A stretch of DNA of 64,000 bases from positions 124,001 to 188,000 of the forward strand of contig NZ_CP015249.1 of the NCBI RefSeq assembly GCF_001632775.1, given 5' to 3'. The translations under genes and the position numbers were made by a program. Origin of the DNA: Dokdonella koreensis DS-123 (lineage in GTDB: Bacteria > Pseudomonadota > Gammaproteobacteria > Xanthomonadales > Rhodanobacteraceae). Of this stretch, positions 45,194 to 54,560 are shown piece after piece (the first letter of the stretch is position 1; each line of letters opens with the position of its first letter). The notes under the pieces are model-generated. The model was not told where the DNA came from. It ran no database searches and saw only the letters and a program-made list of their open reading frames with translations.

Positions 45194-45330
45194 CCGGCCG
45201 GCACCGGTCAGGTGCTGCCCGGGCGACCTGTCCGATGGCTGCCGAGCCGGCGCAGGGCGTGCCCGTCCGGCTGGCTGGCCGGGCGCGCATCCGGTCACCC
45301 GATCTCCACCCCATGCCCGGAGCGGCCGGG

Positions 45331-46734
45331 TCAGCCGGAGCGGCTGCGGCGCCGCGAGCTGCCGAGCTTGCGCGTGACGGTGTTGCGCCCGATGCCGAGC
45401 GCTTCGGCGGCCTGGCTGCGATGGCCGCCATGAGCGGCCAGCGCGACCTCCAGCAGGACGCGGTCGAGTTCCGCGCGGGCGTGGGCGTGCAGGTCCTCGG
45501 CGCCGGCTTCGAGCATGCGCCGCGCCCAGTCGCGCAGCGGCTCGCTCCAGCCGGCGCCGTCGATGCCGGTCCCGCGGCGCCAGTCGGCCGGCAGGTCGCC
45601 GACGTCGATCTCGCGACCGCTGGCGAGGATGCCCAGCCGCCGGCACAGGTTCTCGAGCTGGCGCACGTTGCCGGGCCAATCGTGTTCGGCCAGCATCGCC
45701 AATGCGGCCGGCGTGAAGTGCTTGCGCTCGGTCCCCGCCTCGGCAGCGACCGCGGCGATGAAGTGCTCGGCCAGCGCGGCGACGTCCTCGCGCCGTTCGC
45801 GCAGCGCGGGCAGGCTGATGCGCACCACGTCCAGCCGGTGCAGCAGGTCGGCACGGAACTCGCCGCGCAGCACCTTGGCGTCCAGGTCCTGGTGGGTGGC
45901 GGCGACGACCCGTACGTCGGCATGCAGCAGCTCGCGGCCGCCCACGCGGTAGAACTCACCGCCGGCCAGCACGCGCAGCAGCCGCGTCTGCAGCGCCGGC
46001 GGCATGTCGCCGATCTCGTCCAGGAACAAGGTGCCGCCCGCGGCCTGCTCGAAGCGGCCGGCGTGACGGCGCAGCGCACCGGTAAAGGCGCCGGCCTCGT
46101 GGCCGAACAGTTCCGACTCGAGCAGCTCGGCCGGGATCGCGGCGGTGTTGAGCGCGACGAACGGCTGCCGCGCGCGGGCGCTCTCGCGATGCAGGGCGCG
46201 TGCGACCAGTTCCTTGCCGGTGCCGGTCTCGCCGGCGATCAGCACGGTCAGGCCGCTCGCCGCGGCGCGCCCGATCGAGCGGAACAGTTCGCGCATCGCC
46301 GGTCCGCGCCCGATCAGCTCGGCCTCCGGCGCCGGCGTCGCCGCGGGCGCCGGCTCGGTGACCGTCGTCTGCGCCAGCGCGCGCCGCGCCACGGCGACGG
46401 CCTCGTCCAGGTCGAAGGGCTTGGCCAGGTAGTCGAAGGCGCCGTGCCGGTAGGCGGCGGCGGTGGACGCCACGTCGGTGAAGGCGCTCATGACGATCAC
46501 CGGAAAGGCCGGCTGCAGCGGCTGCAGCCGTTCCAGCAGCGACAGCCCGCTGGCGCCGGGCATGCGCACGTCGGTGAACAGGACGGCCGGGCGCTGGTCC
46601 GTCAGCGCCTCGATCACGCTTTGCGCGTCGATGAACTCGCGCAGCTCGAAGCCGGCCTCGCGCAGCGCCGCGCCGAGGACGCGGCGCACGCCGCGGTCGT
46701 CGTCGACGATCCAGATCGTTGCACGCTCAGTCAT
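45331..46734 (-). CDS. ntrC: NtrC-type nitrogen response regulator, sigma-54 activator
   Basis: 467 aa in the NtrC order: receiver with phospho-acceptor D55 ([10 protein letters not shown]), AAA+ domain with Walker A GETGTGKE at 168-175 and the sigma-54-contacting GAFTGA loop at 215-220, and a C-terminal Fis-type HTH ([19 protein letters not shown]). All key residues are intact. Its ATG lies inside the end of ntrB in the restored frame (eight-base overlap). The pair would control nitrogen assimilation genes; glnA is not in the window. Confidence 0.95.
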   Translation of the reverse strand: MTERATIWIVDDDRGVRRVLGAALREAGFELREFIDAQSVIEALTDQRPAVLFTDVRMPGASGLSLLERLQPLQPAFPVIVMSAFTDVASTAAAYRHGAFDYLAKPFDLDEAVAVARRALAQTTVTEPAPAATPAPEAELIGRGPAMRELFRSIGRAAASGLTVLIAGETGTGKELVARALHRESARARQPFVALNTAAIPAELLESELFGHEAGAFTGALRRHAGRFEQAAGGTLFLDEIGDMPPALQTRLLRVLAGGEFYRVGGRELLHADVRVVAATHQDLDAKVLRGEFRADLLHRLDVVRISLPALRERREDVAALAEHFIAAVAAEAGTERKHFTPAALAMLAEHDWPGNVRQLENLCRRLGILASGREIDVGDLPADWRRGTGIDGAGWSEPLRDWARRMLEAGAEDLHAHARAELDRVLLEVALAAHGGHRSQAAEALGIGRNTVTRKLGSSRRRSRSG

Positions 46735-47769
46735 CGTCGTTCACCGGCAGCAGGAGGGTGAAGGTGGTCGCGCCCGGGCGGCCGACATGGCGCAGGTCGC
46801 CGCCGTGCTCGCGCGCGATCTCCTGCGCCAGCGCCAGGCCCAGGCCGGTGCCGTCGGGCCGTCCCGACACCAGCGGCTGGAACAGGGTGTCGGCCAGCTC
46901 CGGGGAACGCCGCGGCCGTCATCGGTCAGGTCGATCCGCAGCGCGAGCGGACGGCGTTGCTCGGCCAGCCGCACGCCGTGCTCGACGCGCGAGCGCAGCG
47001 TGAGCTGGGTCGCGCCGGCCTCGACCGCATTGCGGGCGAGGTTCAGCAGCAGCTGGTGCAGGCGGTCGCGGTCGCCCTGCACCGGCGGCACGCTCGGATC
47101 GTAGTCGCGGCGGATCTGCGGCGCGCCGGTTTCGGCGCCGACCAGGGCAGCGACGCGTTCGAGCAGCTCGTGCGGATTGATCCGGGCCAGCCGCGGCTTG
47201 CCGCCGGCCCGCAGCAGGCGGTCGGCCAGCGCCGCCAGCCGGTCGGCCTCGTCGATGATCAGCTCGGCCAGCTCCGACTGCTCCGGGACGTCCAGGTGGC
47301 GCCGCAGCAGCTGGGCCGCGCCACGCAGGCCCGCCAGCGGATTCTTGACCTCGTGGGCGAAGCCGCGCAGCGACGCCGACAGCGCCGGGGCGGCAGCATC
47401 GGATGCCGCCGGCAGGCCGTGCCATTCCAGCAGCAGGCGATCGTCTCCGAACGGCGTGAACGCGGCGTCGCCGATCAGTTCGCCGCCGGTGCCGTCGCCC
47501 AGTCGGACCTGGCGCAGCAGCACCGTGCGTCCTTCCAGCCGGGCGCGCTGCGCCGCCTCGGTGAAGCTGTCGTTGTCGATGTCCAGCAGCAGATGGCCGG
47601 TGCCGGCGCGCCGGCGCAGCAGTGCGCCGAACCGCTCGGCCAGTGCCGGATTGAGCCAGTCCATCCGCAGGGTGTCGTCGATGATCGCCAGGCCGGTCGC
47701 GCAGCCTTCGAGTACCGCTTCGGCCTCGATCGCGTCCGTCTGCACCGTTCTGGCGTTTTTTGGCGACAT
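46727..47769 (-). CDS. ntrB: NtrB nitrogen sensor kinase, interrupted by a -1 frameshift
   Basis: PAS-like N-terminus, then a HisKA domain with phospho-accepting H139 in LRGFAHEVKNPLAGLRGAA, N-box LLLNLARNAVEAGA and the start of the G1 box DDGRGVP. At 46902-46905 (four G on the plus strand) the frame slips. The annotated-frame protein then reads arginine-rich nonsense and stops at 46741. In the next frame the expected ELADTLFQPL and DGTGLGLALAQEIAREHGG follow, ending TGA at 46727-46729. One inserted base restores a 347-aa protein overlapping ntrC. It may be a sequencing error, a recent mutation or programmed slippage. Confidence 0.9.
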
Positions 47770-47770
47770 A

Positions 47771-47785
47771 GCACCATTCTAGTGC
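47771..47785 (-). promoter_or_regulatory. NtrC-like binding site over the ntrB -10 box
   Basis: GCACCATTCTAGTGC is close to the NtrC palindrome (TGCACC-N5-GGTGCA) and contains, on the minus strand, a -10-like TAGAAT (47781-47776). The ntrB ATG begins six bases further, so transcription would start at the start codon. Binding of NtrC here would repress its own operon. Confidence 0.55.
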
Positions 47786-48108
47786 GAATTCACCTCATTG
47801 GCGCAAGCTTGGGACAGGTCCGTGGGGTGAGCGCCTGCTCGCACGCTGCGCGCTCTGGTGCGCGTCGTCTGCGCGGGCATGCGGACCTGTGAAGCATCCC
47901 GCCACGCGCCTTGCATCGCGCCAGCGGACCGGTGGGGCCTGCCGGCAGGGATTACGGTACTCGCTGCGGCGGGGCCGCCGTGCAAAGGCGCACGGGCCCG
48001 GCGGGCCGATCGTCGGCGCGTTGCGCGAGCAAAGGGAACGGCAAGGACCGACGGGTGCGCGGCGCGAGCCGGGTGCGGCGCGGGCGCCGTTGCGGCGCAC
48101 AGCGCGAA
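47786..48108. other. Non-coding gap between ntrB and a secreted-protein gene
   Basis: About 320 bp upstream of ntrB. The open frames here are Arg/Ala-rich shadows without ribosome-binding sites. I see no RNA gene or repeat; only the ntrB promoter region at its left end. Confidence 0.5.
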
Positions 48109-48139
48109 GGTCCCGCCGGCCGATGCGGCCGGCGGGACC
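48109..48139 (-). terminator. Strong hairpin after the secreted-protein gene
   Basis: GGTCCCGCCGGCC (48109-48121) and GGCCGGCGGGACC (48127-48139) form a perfect 13-bp stem, seven bases after the stop at 48146. There is no T tract, so it may be a weak or RNA-protecting terminator. Confidence 0.6.
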
Positions 48140-48145
48140 GGGGGG

Positions 48146-49357
48146 TTACTCGCAGGTCAGTCCGTTGACGTCGGCCAGGCGGATCCACTCGCGCTCGCCG
48201 CTGCCGGAAGGCACGCCCTCGGGCAGGTTGTTGTTGGAGGCGTAGTCGAAGACGAAGGTGCCGCAGCTCGGGAACTCGAACGTCACCGAACCCCACGGCT
48301 TGGACTGCGCGTTGAACCCTGCGCCGCCGGCGAAGCGGCCACCTTCGACCCAGATGGCCGGCGAGGTCACGCTGCGGGCGCCGGGCTGGAAGTCGACGTT
48401 GCCGTTGATCCAGAACGGCAGGCCGAGGTGGTCGAACGTGAACCAGGCCCACTGCAGCACCATGCGGCGCGGCTGGCTGCCCGAAGCGGGAACCTCGAAG
48501 ATGTCGACGTACATGCCTTCGCCGCCGTGCGCCGGATCGAAGTAGGCGGCGGTCTGGTAGCCGGTGATCGGCAGGCTGCGGAACGCGTCCGGGTACAGCT
48601 GCTGGGTCGGGTTGTAGAGGCTGACGTCGGTGGTGAAGTAGCGCGTGATGCCGCCGCTGTTGATGAGGTTGTCGAAGCGGATCGAGAACGGCAGGTTGAA
48701 GTCGAAATAGCCGGCCCCGGTGTACGGGTAGTTCTCCAGCACGTAGGTGGTGCTGTTGATGACCGGCGAATCGATCAGCGAGTCGGCGATGACCGTGTTG
48801 GGTTCGGTCACGACGCGGATCAGGCTCTTGGGGTTGTCGAACGAGACGTTGTTGACCGAATTGTTCTGGGCGACCCGGATCGCCGGGAACAGCGGATACA
48901 TGTCGCGGCGGCCTTCGTTGGCCGTCGCGCGCTGGATGCGCATCAGGGTGGCCGAATTGAAGGTCGTGTCGCTGCTGCAGGCGACGCGCCAGATGCGGAT
49001 GACGACGTTCTCGGTCGACGCGCTCTGGCCCATGCGGATCTGGTACAGCGTCACCTGCTTCTCGAACAGCAGGCCGCTCGGCTCGTCGGGCAGCGGATCG
49101 GCCAGGCAGCTCGGCGGGTAGGTGCGCAGCACGTTGGCCTGCGGCAGGCCGGCGTACTGGCTGTCGACGCTTTCGTCGCCGGCGGTGGTCGAGGCCGGCG
49201 CCGCGGCCGCCGGGCGGCGCAGCAGCCCGGCGCGCGCCGCCTGCTCCTCGGCCACGCGCGCGGTGCGGCCGGCGTCGATCGGTGGGGCGGCGGCGAAGGC
49301 GGTCGCCGCGGCGAAGCTGCTGGCGAGCAGCGCCAGGGTGCGGAAAAGGTGGGTCAT
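48146..49357 (-). CDS. Secreted protein of unknown function
   Basis: 403-aa exported protein with a signal peptide ending near AFAAA (residue 21-23). The body is beta-rich. The segment GYQTAAYFDPAHGGEGMYVDIFEVP, then QWAWFTFDHLGLPFWINGN and a Cys-pair near the end (CGTFVFDY, LTCE) is a pattern I recall from secreted proteins of this order; it has no assigned function. It is followed by a strong hairpin. Probably extracellular. No partner gene nearby. Confidence 0.75.
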   Translation of the reverse strand: MTHLFRTLALLASSFAAATAFAAAPPIDAGRTARVAEEQAARAGLLRRPAAAAPASTTAGDESVDSQYAGLPQANVLRTYPPSCLADPLPDEPSGLLFEKQVTLYQIRMGQSASTENVVIRIWRVACSSDTTFNSATLMRIQRATANEGRRDMYPLFPAIRVAQNNSVNNVSFDNPKSLIRVVTEPNTVIADSLIDSPVINSTTYVLENYPYTGAGYFDFNLPFSIRFDNLINSGGITRYFTTDVSLYNPTQQLYPDAFRSLPITGYQTAAYFDPAHGGEGMYVDIFEVPASGSQPRRMVLQWAWFTFDHLGLPFWINGNVDFQPGARSVTSPAIWVEGGRFAGGAGFNAQSKPWGSVTFEFPSCGTFVFDYASNNNLPEGVPSGSGEREWIRLADVNGLTCE

Positions 49358-49642
49358 GGGGAATCTCCTGGGTGGGACGAGAGGCGTGAGCGCACGCTAG
49401 TGGTTCGCCGTGAATGCGTGGTGAACCGATCAGACGCGGATCGGCGTGGCATCGTCGCGCTGGCTGCGCCTGGACACCGATGCTAACCTCGTCGCGCCGG
49501 TGCGGCGACCCCTCGCCGCCCTTCGCCGGATCGCACGGCGATCCACGCGCCGGCACGCCCTGCGGATCCCGCGCGGCCGGCCGGCGAAACCGGCTTGGCC
49601 ACCGGTCGCGCGTGCACCCGCCGTCCCATCCCTGACGTTGCC

Positions 49643-50428
49643 ATGACCCTGATCGACATCGGCGCCAACCTCACCCACGAATCGTTTCGCCCCGACTTCG
49701 ACGCGGTGCTCACCCGCGCGCGGGCGCACGGGCTCGAGCGGATCGTCGTCACCGGCGCCAGCGCCGGCGGCAGCCGCGCTGCATGGGCGCTGACCAAGGA
49801 GCATCCGGGCTTCCTGTATGCGACGGCCGGTGTCCACCCGCACCATGCCGTCGACTACGACGACGCGACCGATACGCTGCTGCGCGAGCTGCTGGCCGAC
49901 GACCGCGTCAAGGCCGTCGGCGAGACCGGCCTGGACTACCACCGCAACTATTCGCCCGCGGCGGCGCAGATCGACGCGTTCGAGCGCCAGCTGGCGCTCG
50001 CGGTTGACTGCGGCAAGCCGCTGTTCCTGCACCAGCGCGATGCGCACCGAGACTTTATTGCCGCCTTCGACCGGGTGCGCGACCGCGTCGGCCGCGCGGT
50101 CGTACACTGCTTCACCGGCGAGCGCGCCGAGCTGGTCGACTACCTCGATCGTGACTGCTACATCGGCATCACCGGCTGGATCTGCGACGAGCGCCGGGGC
50201 CTGCACCTGCGCGAACTGGCGGCGCTGATACCGGGCGATCGCCTGCTGATCGAGACCGACGCGCCTTATCTCCTGCCGCGCGACCTGGTGCCGAAGCCCT
50301 CGCATCGCCGCAACGAGCCGATGTACCTCGCGCATATCTGCGCCGCCGTCGCGACGGCGCGCGGCGAGTCGATCGAGGAGATCGCCGCGGCGACAACGCG
50401 CAACGCGCACGCGTTCTTCGCGCTCTAG
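49643..50428 (+). CDS. tatD: TatD-family metal-dependent deoxyribonuclease
   Basis: 261 aa, closely resembling E. coli TatD: IDIGANLTHESF, GVHPHH, GETGLDYHRN, HQRDAHRDF, VHCFTG, the stretch YIGITGWICDERRGLHLREL and IETDAPYLLPRDL. Metal-binding residues of the TIM barrel are present; as in E. coli TatD the first motif is not HxH. A 3'-5' exonuclease involved in DNA repair and fragmentation. ATG 49643 chosen; the frame opens a little earlier. No tatABC here. Confidence 0.92.
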   Translation: MTLIDIGANLTHESFRPDFDAVLTRARAHGLERIVVTGASAGGSRAAWALTKEHPGFLYATAGVHPHHAVDYDDATDTLLRELLADDRVKAVGETGLDYHRNYSPAAAQIDAFERQLALAVDCGKPLFLHQRDAHRDFIAAFDRVRDRVGRAVVHCFTGERAELVDYLDRDCYIGITGWICDERRGLHLRELAALIPGDRLLIETDAPYLLPRDLVPKPSHRRNEPMYLAHICAAVATARGESIEEIAAATTRNAHAFFAL

Positions 50429-50547
50429 GCCGTATCCCCGGCGCCCGGCAGCGGGCGGGATGCGGCGCGAGAGGGGGGCCGCCGCGATCCGGGGGGGATC
50501 GGCGCCGCATTCCGGGGCTGCCGGTGTCGGCGGCTCGCCGGCTCCGC

Positions 50548-51330
50548 CTACTCGTCGTCCTCGAAACGCAGGTGCTTCACGCTGCGTCCGCGCCGGCGCA
50601 CCAGCTTGAGCGCCTCGATGCCGATGCGGATGTGCGCGTCGACGTACTGGGCGGTGATGCCGCGATCGCTCTGTTCGGTCTTGACGCCTTCGGGAATCAT
50701 CGGCTGGTCGGAGACCAGCAGCAGCGCACCGGTCGGGATGTGGTTGGCGAAGCCGGCGGCGAAGATCGTCGCGGTCTCCATGTCGATCGCCATGCAGCGC
50801 GTGCGCCGCAGGTAGGATTTGAAGTCCTCGTCGTGCTCCCAGACCCGGCGGTTGGTGGTGTAGACCGTGCCGGTCCAGTAGTCGTGGCCGAGGTCGCGGA
50901 TCATCGTGGACACCGCGCGCTGCAGCTGGAACGCCGGCAGCGCCGGCACCTCCGGCAGCAGGTAGTCGTTGGACGTGCCCTCGCCGCGAATCGCCGCGAT
51001 CGGCAGCACCAGGTCACCGAGCTGGTTCTTCTTCTTGAGCCCGCCGCACTTGCCGAGGAACAGGCAGGCCTTGGGCGCGATCGCGCTGAGCAGGTCCATC
51101 ACCGTGGCGGCGTTCGGACTGCCCATGCCGAAGTTGATCAGGGTGATGCCGTCGGCCGTGGCATTGGGCATCGGCCGGTCGCGGCCGTTCACCTCGACGC
51201 CGTGCCATTGCGCGAAGACCTCGACGTAGTGGCCGAAGTTGGTCAGCAGGATCTGCTCGCCGAAGCCGTCCAGCGCCGTGCCGGTGTAGCGAGGAAGCCA
51301 GTTGTCGACGATCTCGTTCTTGCTGCGCAT
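50548..51330 (-). CDS. amn: AMP nucleosidase, short form
   Basis: 260 aa. It hydrolyses AMP to adenine and ribose 5-phosphate. The nucleoside phosphorylase fold shows GMGSPNAATVMDLL, LFLGKCGGLKKKNQLGDLVLP and MAIDMETATIFAAGF, with catalytic Asp in LLVSDQPMIPEGVKT. The regulatory N-terminal half of the 484-aa E. coli Amn is absent, as in the short enzymes of several other bacteria. It is divergent from tatD's side and precedes the GlxA-type gene by 25 bp. Confidence 0.9.
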   Translation of the reverse strand: MRSKNEIVDNWLPRYTGTALDGFGEQILLTNFGHYVEVFAQWHGVEVNGRDRPMPNATADGITLINFGMGSPNAATVMDLLSAIAPKACLFLGKCGGLKKKNQLGDLVLPIAAIRGEGTSNDYLLPEVPALPAFQLQRAVSTMIRDLGHDYWTGTVYTTNRRVWEHDEDFKSYLRRTRCMAIDMETATIFAAGFANHIPTGALLLVSDQPMIPEGVKTEQSDRGITAQYVDAHIRIGIEALKLVRRRGRSVKHLRFEDDE

Positions 51331-51355
51331 GGCGCGAGTATAAGCGGCGCGCCGC

Positions 51356-52342
51356 TCAATCGGCCTCGCGCGCGCGGCGCGGCGGCGTGGCGTGCGACCG
51401 GTGCCAGGCGCGGCGCAGCTGGCGTGCCGAGGCGAAGCCGCAGCGCTCGGCGATGCGTTCCATGTCCAGCCGGGTCTGGCCGAGCAGTTCCTGGGCCAGG
51501 CAGATGCGCAGGCGGCCGACGTACTCGGGCAGGCTCATGCCGGCATGCTGGTTGAACAGCCGCGACAGGTGCCGCGGGCTGGCGCCGACCCGGGCCGCCA
51601 GCGCCGCCAGCGACCAGGTGCCGGCCGGGTCGGCGGCGACCAGGTCCTGCGCGTGATGCACGGCCGGATGGATGTGGTTGCGGCCTTCGAGCCAGGGCGA
51701 GAGCTGCGGGTCGCCGCCGCCGCGGCGCAGGTAGACCACCAGGTGGCGGGCCACGGCGACCGCGCAGGCGACGCCGGCCAGGCGTGCGACCAGGTGCAGC
51801 ATCAGGTCGATGCCGGCGGTGACACCGGCACTGGTCCAGCAGCGGCCGTCCTCGACGTAGAGCCGATTCTCGACCACGCGGGCGGCCGGGGCGACGGCTG
51901 CCAGCTCGGCGCAGCAGGAGAAGTGCGTCGTGCAGGCCCGTCCGTCGAGCAGGCCGGCGCGGCCGGCCAGCAGGCCACCGGAGCAGATCGACACGATCGT
52001 CGGCCGCTGGCCGACACGCTCGCGCAGCCAGTCCACGATCGCCTGTTCCCCGGCGTCCTCGGCGTGGCGGTCGCCAGCCGCGGCGAAGGCCACGCGGTCG
52101 ACGCTGCCGGCGATCAGCACGATCGCCTCGCCCGGAACGCGCCGGGGCAGCGGCGCGATACCGGCCAGGCGCAGACCGATCGAGCTGGTCATCGCCGCGG
52201 TCGCGGCGACGTAGCGGACATCGAAGCGCACCGCGCGTTGCTCCATGTTCGCGCGGCGCAGCACCTCCAGCGGGCCGGCGACGTCCAGCAGCAGGCAGCG
52301 CGGCGGCAGGACGACCAGGACCGGGACCGCCTGGGTGCTCAT
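51356..52342 (-). CDS. GlxA-type AraC regulator with DJ-1/PfpI-like sensor domain
   Basis: 328 aa. Residues about 5-190 form a class I glutamine amidotransferase-like (DJ-1/PfpI) domain with the nucleophile-elbow-like VSICSGGLLAGRAGLL. The C-terminal about 110 residues are an AraC-type double HTH (WSLAALAARVGASPRHLSRLF and MERIAERCGFASARQLRRAW). Its start overlaps the isochorismatase gene stop by ATGA, so they form one operon and the regulator probably senses that pathway. Confidence 0.9.
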   Translation of the reverse strand: MSTQAVPVLVVLPPRCLLLDVAGPLEVLRRANMEQRAVRFDVRYVAATAAMTSSIGLRLAGIAPLPRRVPGEAIVLIAGSVDRVAFAAAGDRHAEDAGEQAIVDWLRERVGQRPTIVSICSGGLLAGRAGLLDGRACTTHFSCCAELAAVAPAARVVENRLYVEDGRCWTSAGVTAGIDLMLHLVARLAGVACAVAVARHLVVYLRRGGGDPQLSPWLEGRNHIHPAVHHAQDLVAADPAGTWSLAALAARVGASPRHLSRLFNQHAGMSLPEYVGRLRICLAQELLGQTRLDMERIAERCGFASARQLRRAWHRSHATPPRRAREAD

Positions 52343-52902
52343 GCCGCGGCGGGCAGGGCGCCGTCCAGCGCCTGGCGCACGTCGACAATGCGGGCGAAGC
52401 GGCCGGCCAGCACCAGCTCGGTGCGCGCCTTGATCTCGCCGGCCGTCCACCGGCGTCCCTGCGCGTCGGTCATCGCGAAGGTCAGGGTGGCCTCGCTGAC
52501 GAAATCGACCGCGTAGCCGAGGTCCGAGGCATGGCGCGTGGTGGTTTCGCAGCATTGCTCGGTGCGGATGCCGGCGACCAGCAGGCGGCCGATGCGCCGC
52601 TCGACCAGCCAGCCGCCGAGGCCGCTGTCGACGAGGGCGCTGTGGCGGTGCTTGTGGAAGACGGCATCGGCCTGGAGCGACAGGCCGTCGAGCGTGCGGA
52701 CGTGGCCCGACGCCACTGCGAACGGCCCCTCCGGATCGACATGGAAGACCTGCGCGATCGGCAGGCCGGCACGCTGCGCGCCGTCCACCAGGGCCTGCAG
52801 GCGCTCGATGAAGGCCGGCACGTCGGCGGCGTCCCAATAGGCACGGTGGCGAAACGATTCCTGCACGTCGACGACGATCAGCGCGGTATCGACCGGGGAC
52901 AT
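52339..52902 (-). CDS. Isochorismatase-like cysteine hydrolase
   Basis: 187 aa with the catalytic triad of the family: D12 in IVVDVQESF, K84 in VFHKHRHSAL and C117 in RTEQCCETTTRHA. Such enzymes hydrolyse amides (nicotinamidase-like) or vinyl ethers. The following GlxA-type regulator overlaps it by four bases and probably controls it. ATG 52902 chosen over the longer frame because the protein starts MSPVDTALIVVDVQ. Substrate unknown. Confidence 0.9.
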   Translation of the reverse strand: MSPVDTALIVVDVQESFRHRAYWDAADVPAFIERLQALVDGAQRAGLPIAQVFHVDPEGPFAVASGHVRTLDGLSLQADAVFHKHRHSALVDSGLGGWLVERRIGRLLVAGIRTEQCCETTTRHASDLGYAVDFVSEATLTFAMTDAQGRRWTAGEIKARTELVLAGRFARIVDVRQALDGALPAAA

Positions 52903-53076
52903 GGCGGTGCTCCGAGAAAGGTGGGAGCGGCATTGTCGGTACCGGTCATGCGTGGCGATAGGCCGCGACCGACGCAAAAACGGACAAAAAAAGCCACGCC
53001 GGACGGGGCCCGCGCCACCGGCGCGCGGCTGGTGCGGCCGGTGGCGCGCGGCGGAGGGGACGATCTGGGGTCGCGC

Positions 53077-53096
53077 CGCCCCGCCCCTGCGGGGCG
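53077..53096. terminator. GC-rich hairpin between isochorismatase and M20 genes
   Basis: CGCCCCGC (53077-53084) and GCGGGGCG (53089-53096) form an 8-bp stem with loop CCCT. It lies about 40 bp after the M20 peptidase stop (minus strand). No T run follows, so only a possible terminator. Confidence 0.4.
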
Positions 53097-53134
53097 GGCG
53101 GACCGGCGCAGGCGTTCGCGTCCTGCTCGACACC

Positions 53135-54448
53135 CTACTCGGCGTCGTAGCCGAGGAAGTCCAGGCTCGCCTGCAGCATCGCGCGCGTACCGGTTTCCAG
53201 GGCTGCCTCGTCGACGAAGAAGCGTGGCGAGTGGTTGCCCGGTGCGGTCGCCGGATCCTGTCCCGCCGGCGTCACGCCGACATTGAAATAGACGCTGGGC
53301 GCCGAGGTCGCCAGGGCCAGGTGCGGGAAGTCCTCCGAGGCGGTCCAGCGCTGGGCCTCCTGCACCTGCGCGGCGCCCAGCGCGCGTTCCAGGCTGGCGC
53401 GTACCCGCCGCGTCAGGGCGGGATCGTTGCTGTTGACCGGATTGCTACCCGGGACCACCGGGATCTCGGCCGTGATCGTCGCGCCGCTGGCGGCGGCGAT
53501 GTGCTCGGCCATGGCCTTGAGGCTGGCCAGCGCCTGCCGGCGCATGTCCTCGTCGAACGCGCGGACCGTGCCGTGCAGCTCGGCGCTGTCGGGCACGATG
53601 TTGAAGCGCTGGCCGCCGTTGAAGATGCCGAAGGTGACCACGGCCGGCTCGCGGTTGATGTCGAGCTGGCGGCTGACGATCGTCTGCGCCGCGTTGACGA
53701 TCTGCGCACCGACGACGATCGGGTCGATGCCCTTCCAGGGCGTCGCGCCATGGCTCTGGCGGCCGTGCACGACGATGCGGAACGTGTCGGAGCTGGCCAT
53801 CATCGGCCCCTCCCGCAGCGCCACCGTTCCGGCCGGCAGGATGCTGACGACGTGCATGCCGAAGATCGCATCCGGCCGGAACTGCTCGAACAGGCCTTCC
53901 TCGACCATCAGCGGCGCGCCTCCGGCCTCGCCCGGCGGTGCGCCCTCCTCGGCCGGCTGGAAGATCACCATGACCTCGCCGGCGAGCCGCTCGCGCAGCG
54001 CCGACAGGGCGCCGGCGACGCCGAGCGTCATCGCGGTATGGGTGTCGTGGCCGCAGGCGTGCATGACGCCGACCTCGCGGCCCAGGTATTCGCCACGTGC
54101 GCGCGAGGCGAACGGCAGGTCGACTTCCTCGGTCACCGGCAGGGCGTCCATGTCGGCGCGGATCGCCAGCTTCGGCCCGGCGCGCCCGCCCTTGAGGACG
54201 CCGACCACGCCGGTGTGCGCCACGCCGGTACGCACCGTGTAGCCCAGCCGGCGAAGCTCGGCTTCGACGATCTTGGCGGTGCGGAACTCCCGGTTGCTGA
54301 GCTCCGGGTGCTGGTGCAGGTCGCGTCGCCAGGCGGTGATCTGCGGCAGCAGGCGCTGGACCTCGGCCGCGGCCGGATCCGGTGCGGCGCCGGCCGCGGG
54401 CAGCGCGGCAGCCAGTGCGAAGACGCCGATCAGCAGACGCAGGTGCAT
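53135..54448 (-). CDS. Secreted M20-family amidohydrolase/peptidase
   Basis: 437 aa with a signal peptide (ends near AAGAAP, residue 22). The M20D catalytic part shows RRDLHQHPELSNREF, ADMDALPVTEE, GVMHACGHDTHTAM and FQPAEEG, with metal ligands for two ions; the dimerisation domain follows. Resembles hippurate/IAA-amino-acid hydrolase-type carboxypeptidases, here exported. It lies 112 bp downstream of tonB on the same strand but is probably a separate unit. Confidence 0.9.
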   Translation of the reverse strand: MHLRLLIGVFALAAALPAAGAAPDPAAAEVQRLLPQITAWRRDLHQHPELSNREFRTAKIVEAELRRLGYTVRTGVAHTGVVGVLKGGRAGPKLAIRADMDALPVTEEVDLPFASRARGEYLGREVGVMHACGHDTHTAMTLGVAGALSALRERLAGEVMVIFQPAEEGAPPGEAGGAPLMVEEGLFEQFRPDAIFGMHVVSILPAGTVALREGPMMASSDTFRIVVHGRQSHGATPWKGIDPIVVGAQIVNAAQTIVSRQLDINREPAVVTFGIFNGGQRFNIVPDSAELHGTVRAFDEDMRRQALASLKAMAEHIAAASGATITAEIPVVPGSNPVNSNDPALTRRVRASLERALGAAQVQEAQRWTASEDFPHLALATSAPSVYFNVGVTPAGQDPATAPGNHSPRFFVDEAALETGTRAMLQASLDFLGYDAE

Positions 54449-54560
54449 GGTTCCCCCGGGGAAGCGACTGGAGGGGTGCACTTTCGCACCTGGATCGGCC
54501 CGATGCACCCCCTGGCGCCCGGGCGGGATCCGGCGCCGCGGCCGCCGTACCGCGATCGCC

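Noticed and set aside
45191-45210. Hairpin TGACCGG/CCGGTCA as terminator after the gene ending 45193
   Set aside because: It overlaps the stop codon, has only 7 bp and no T tract; evidence is too weak to list as a feature.
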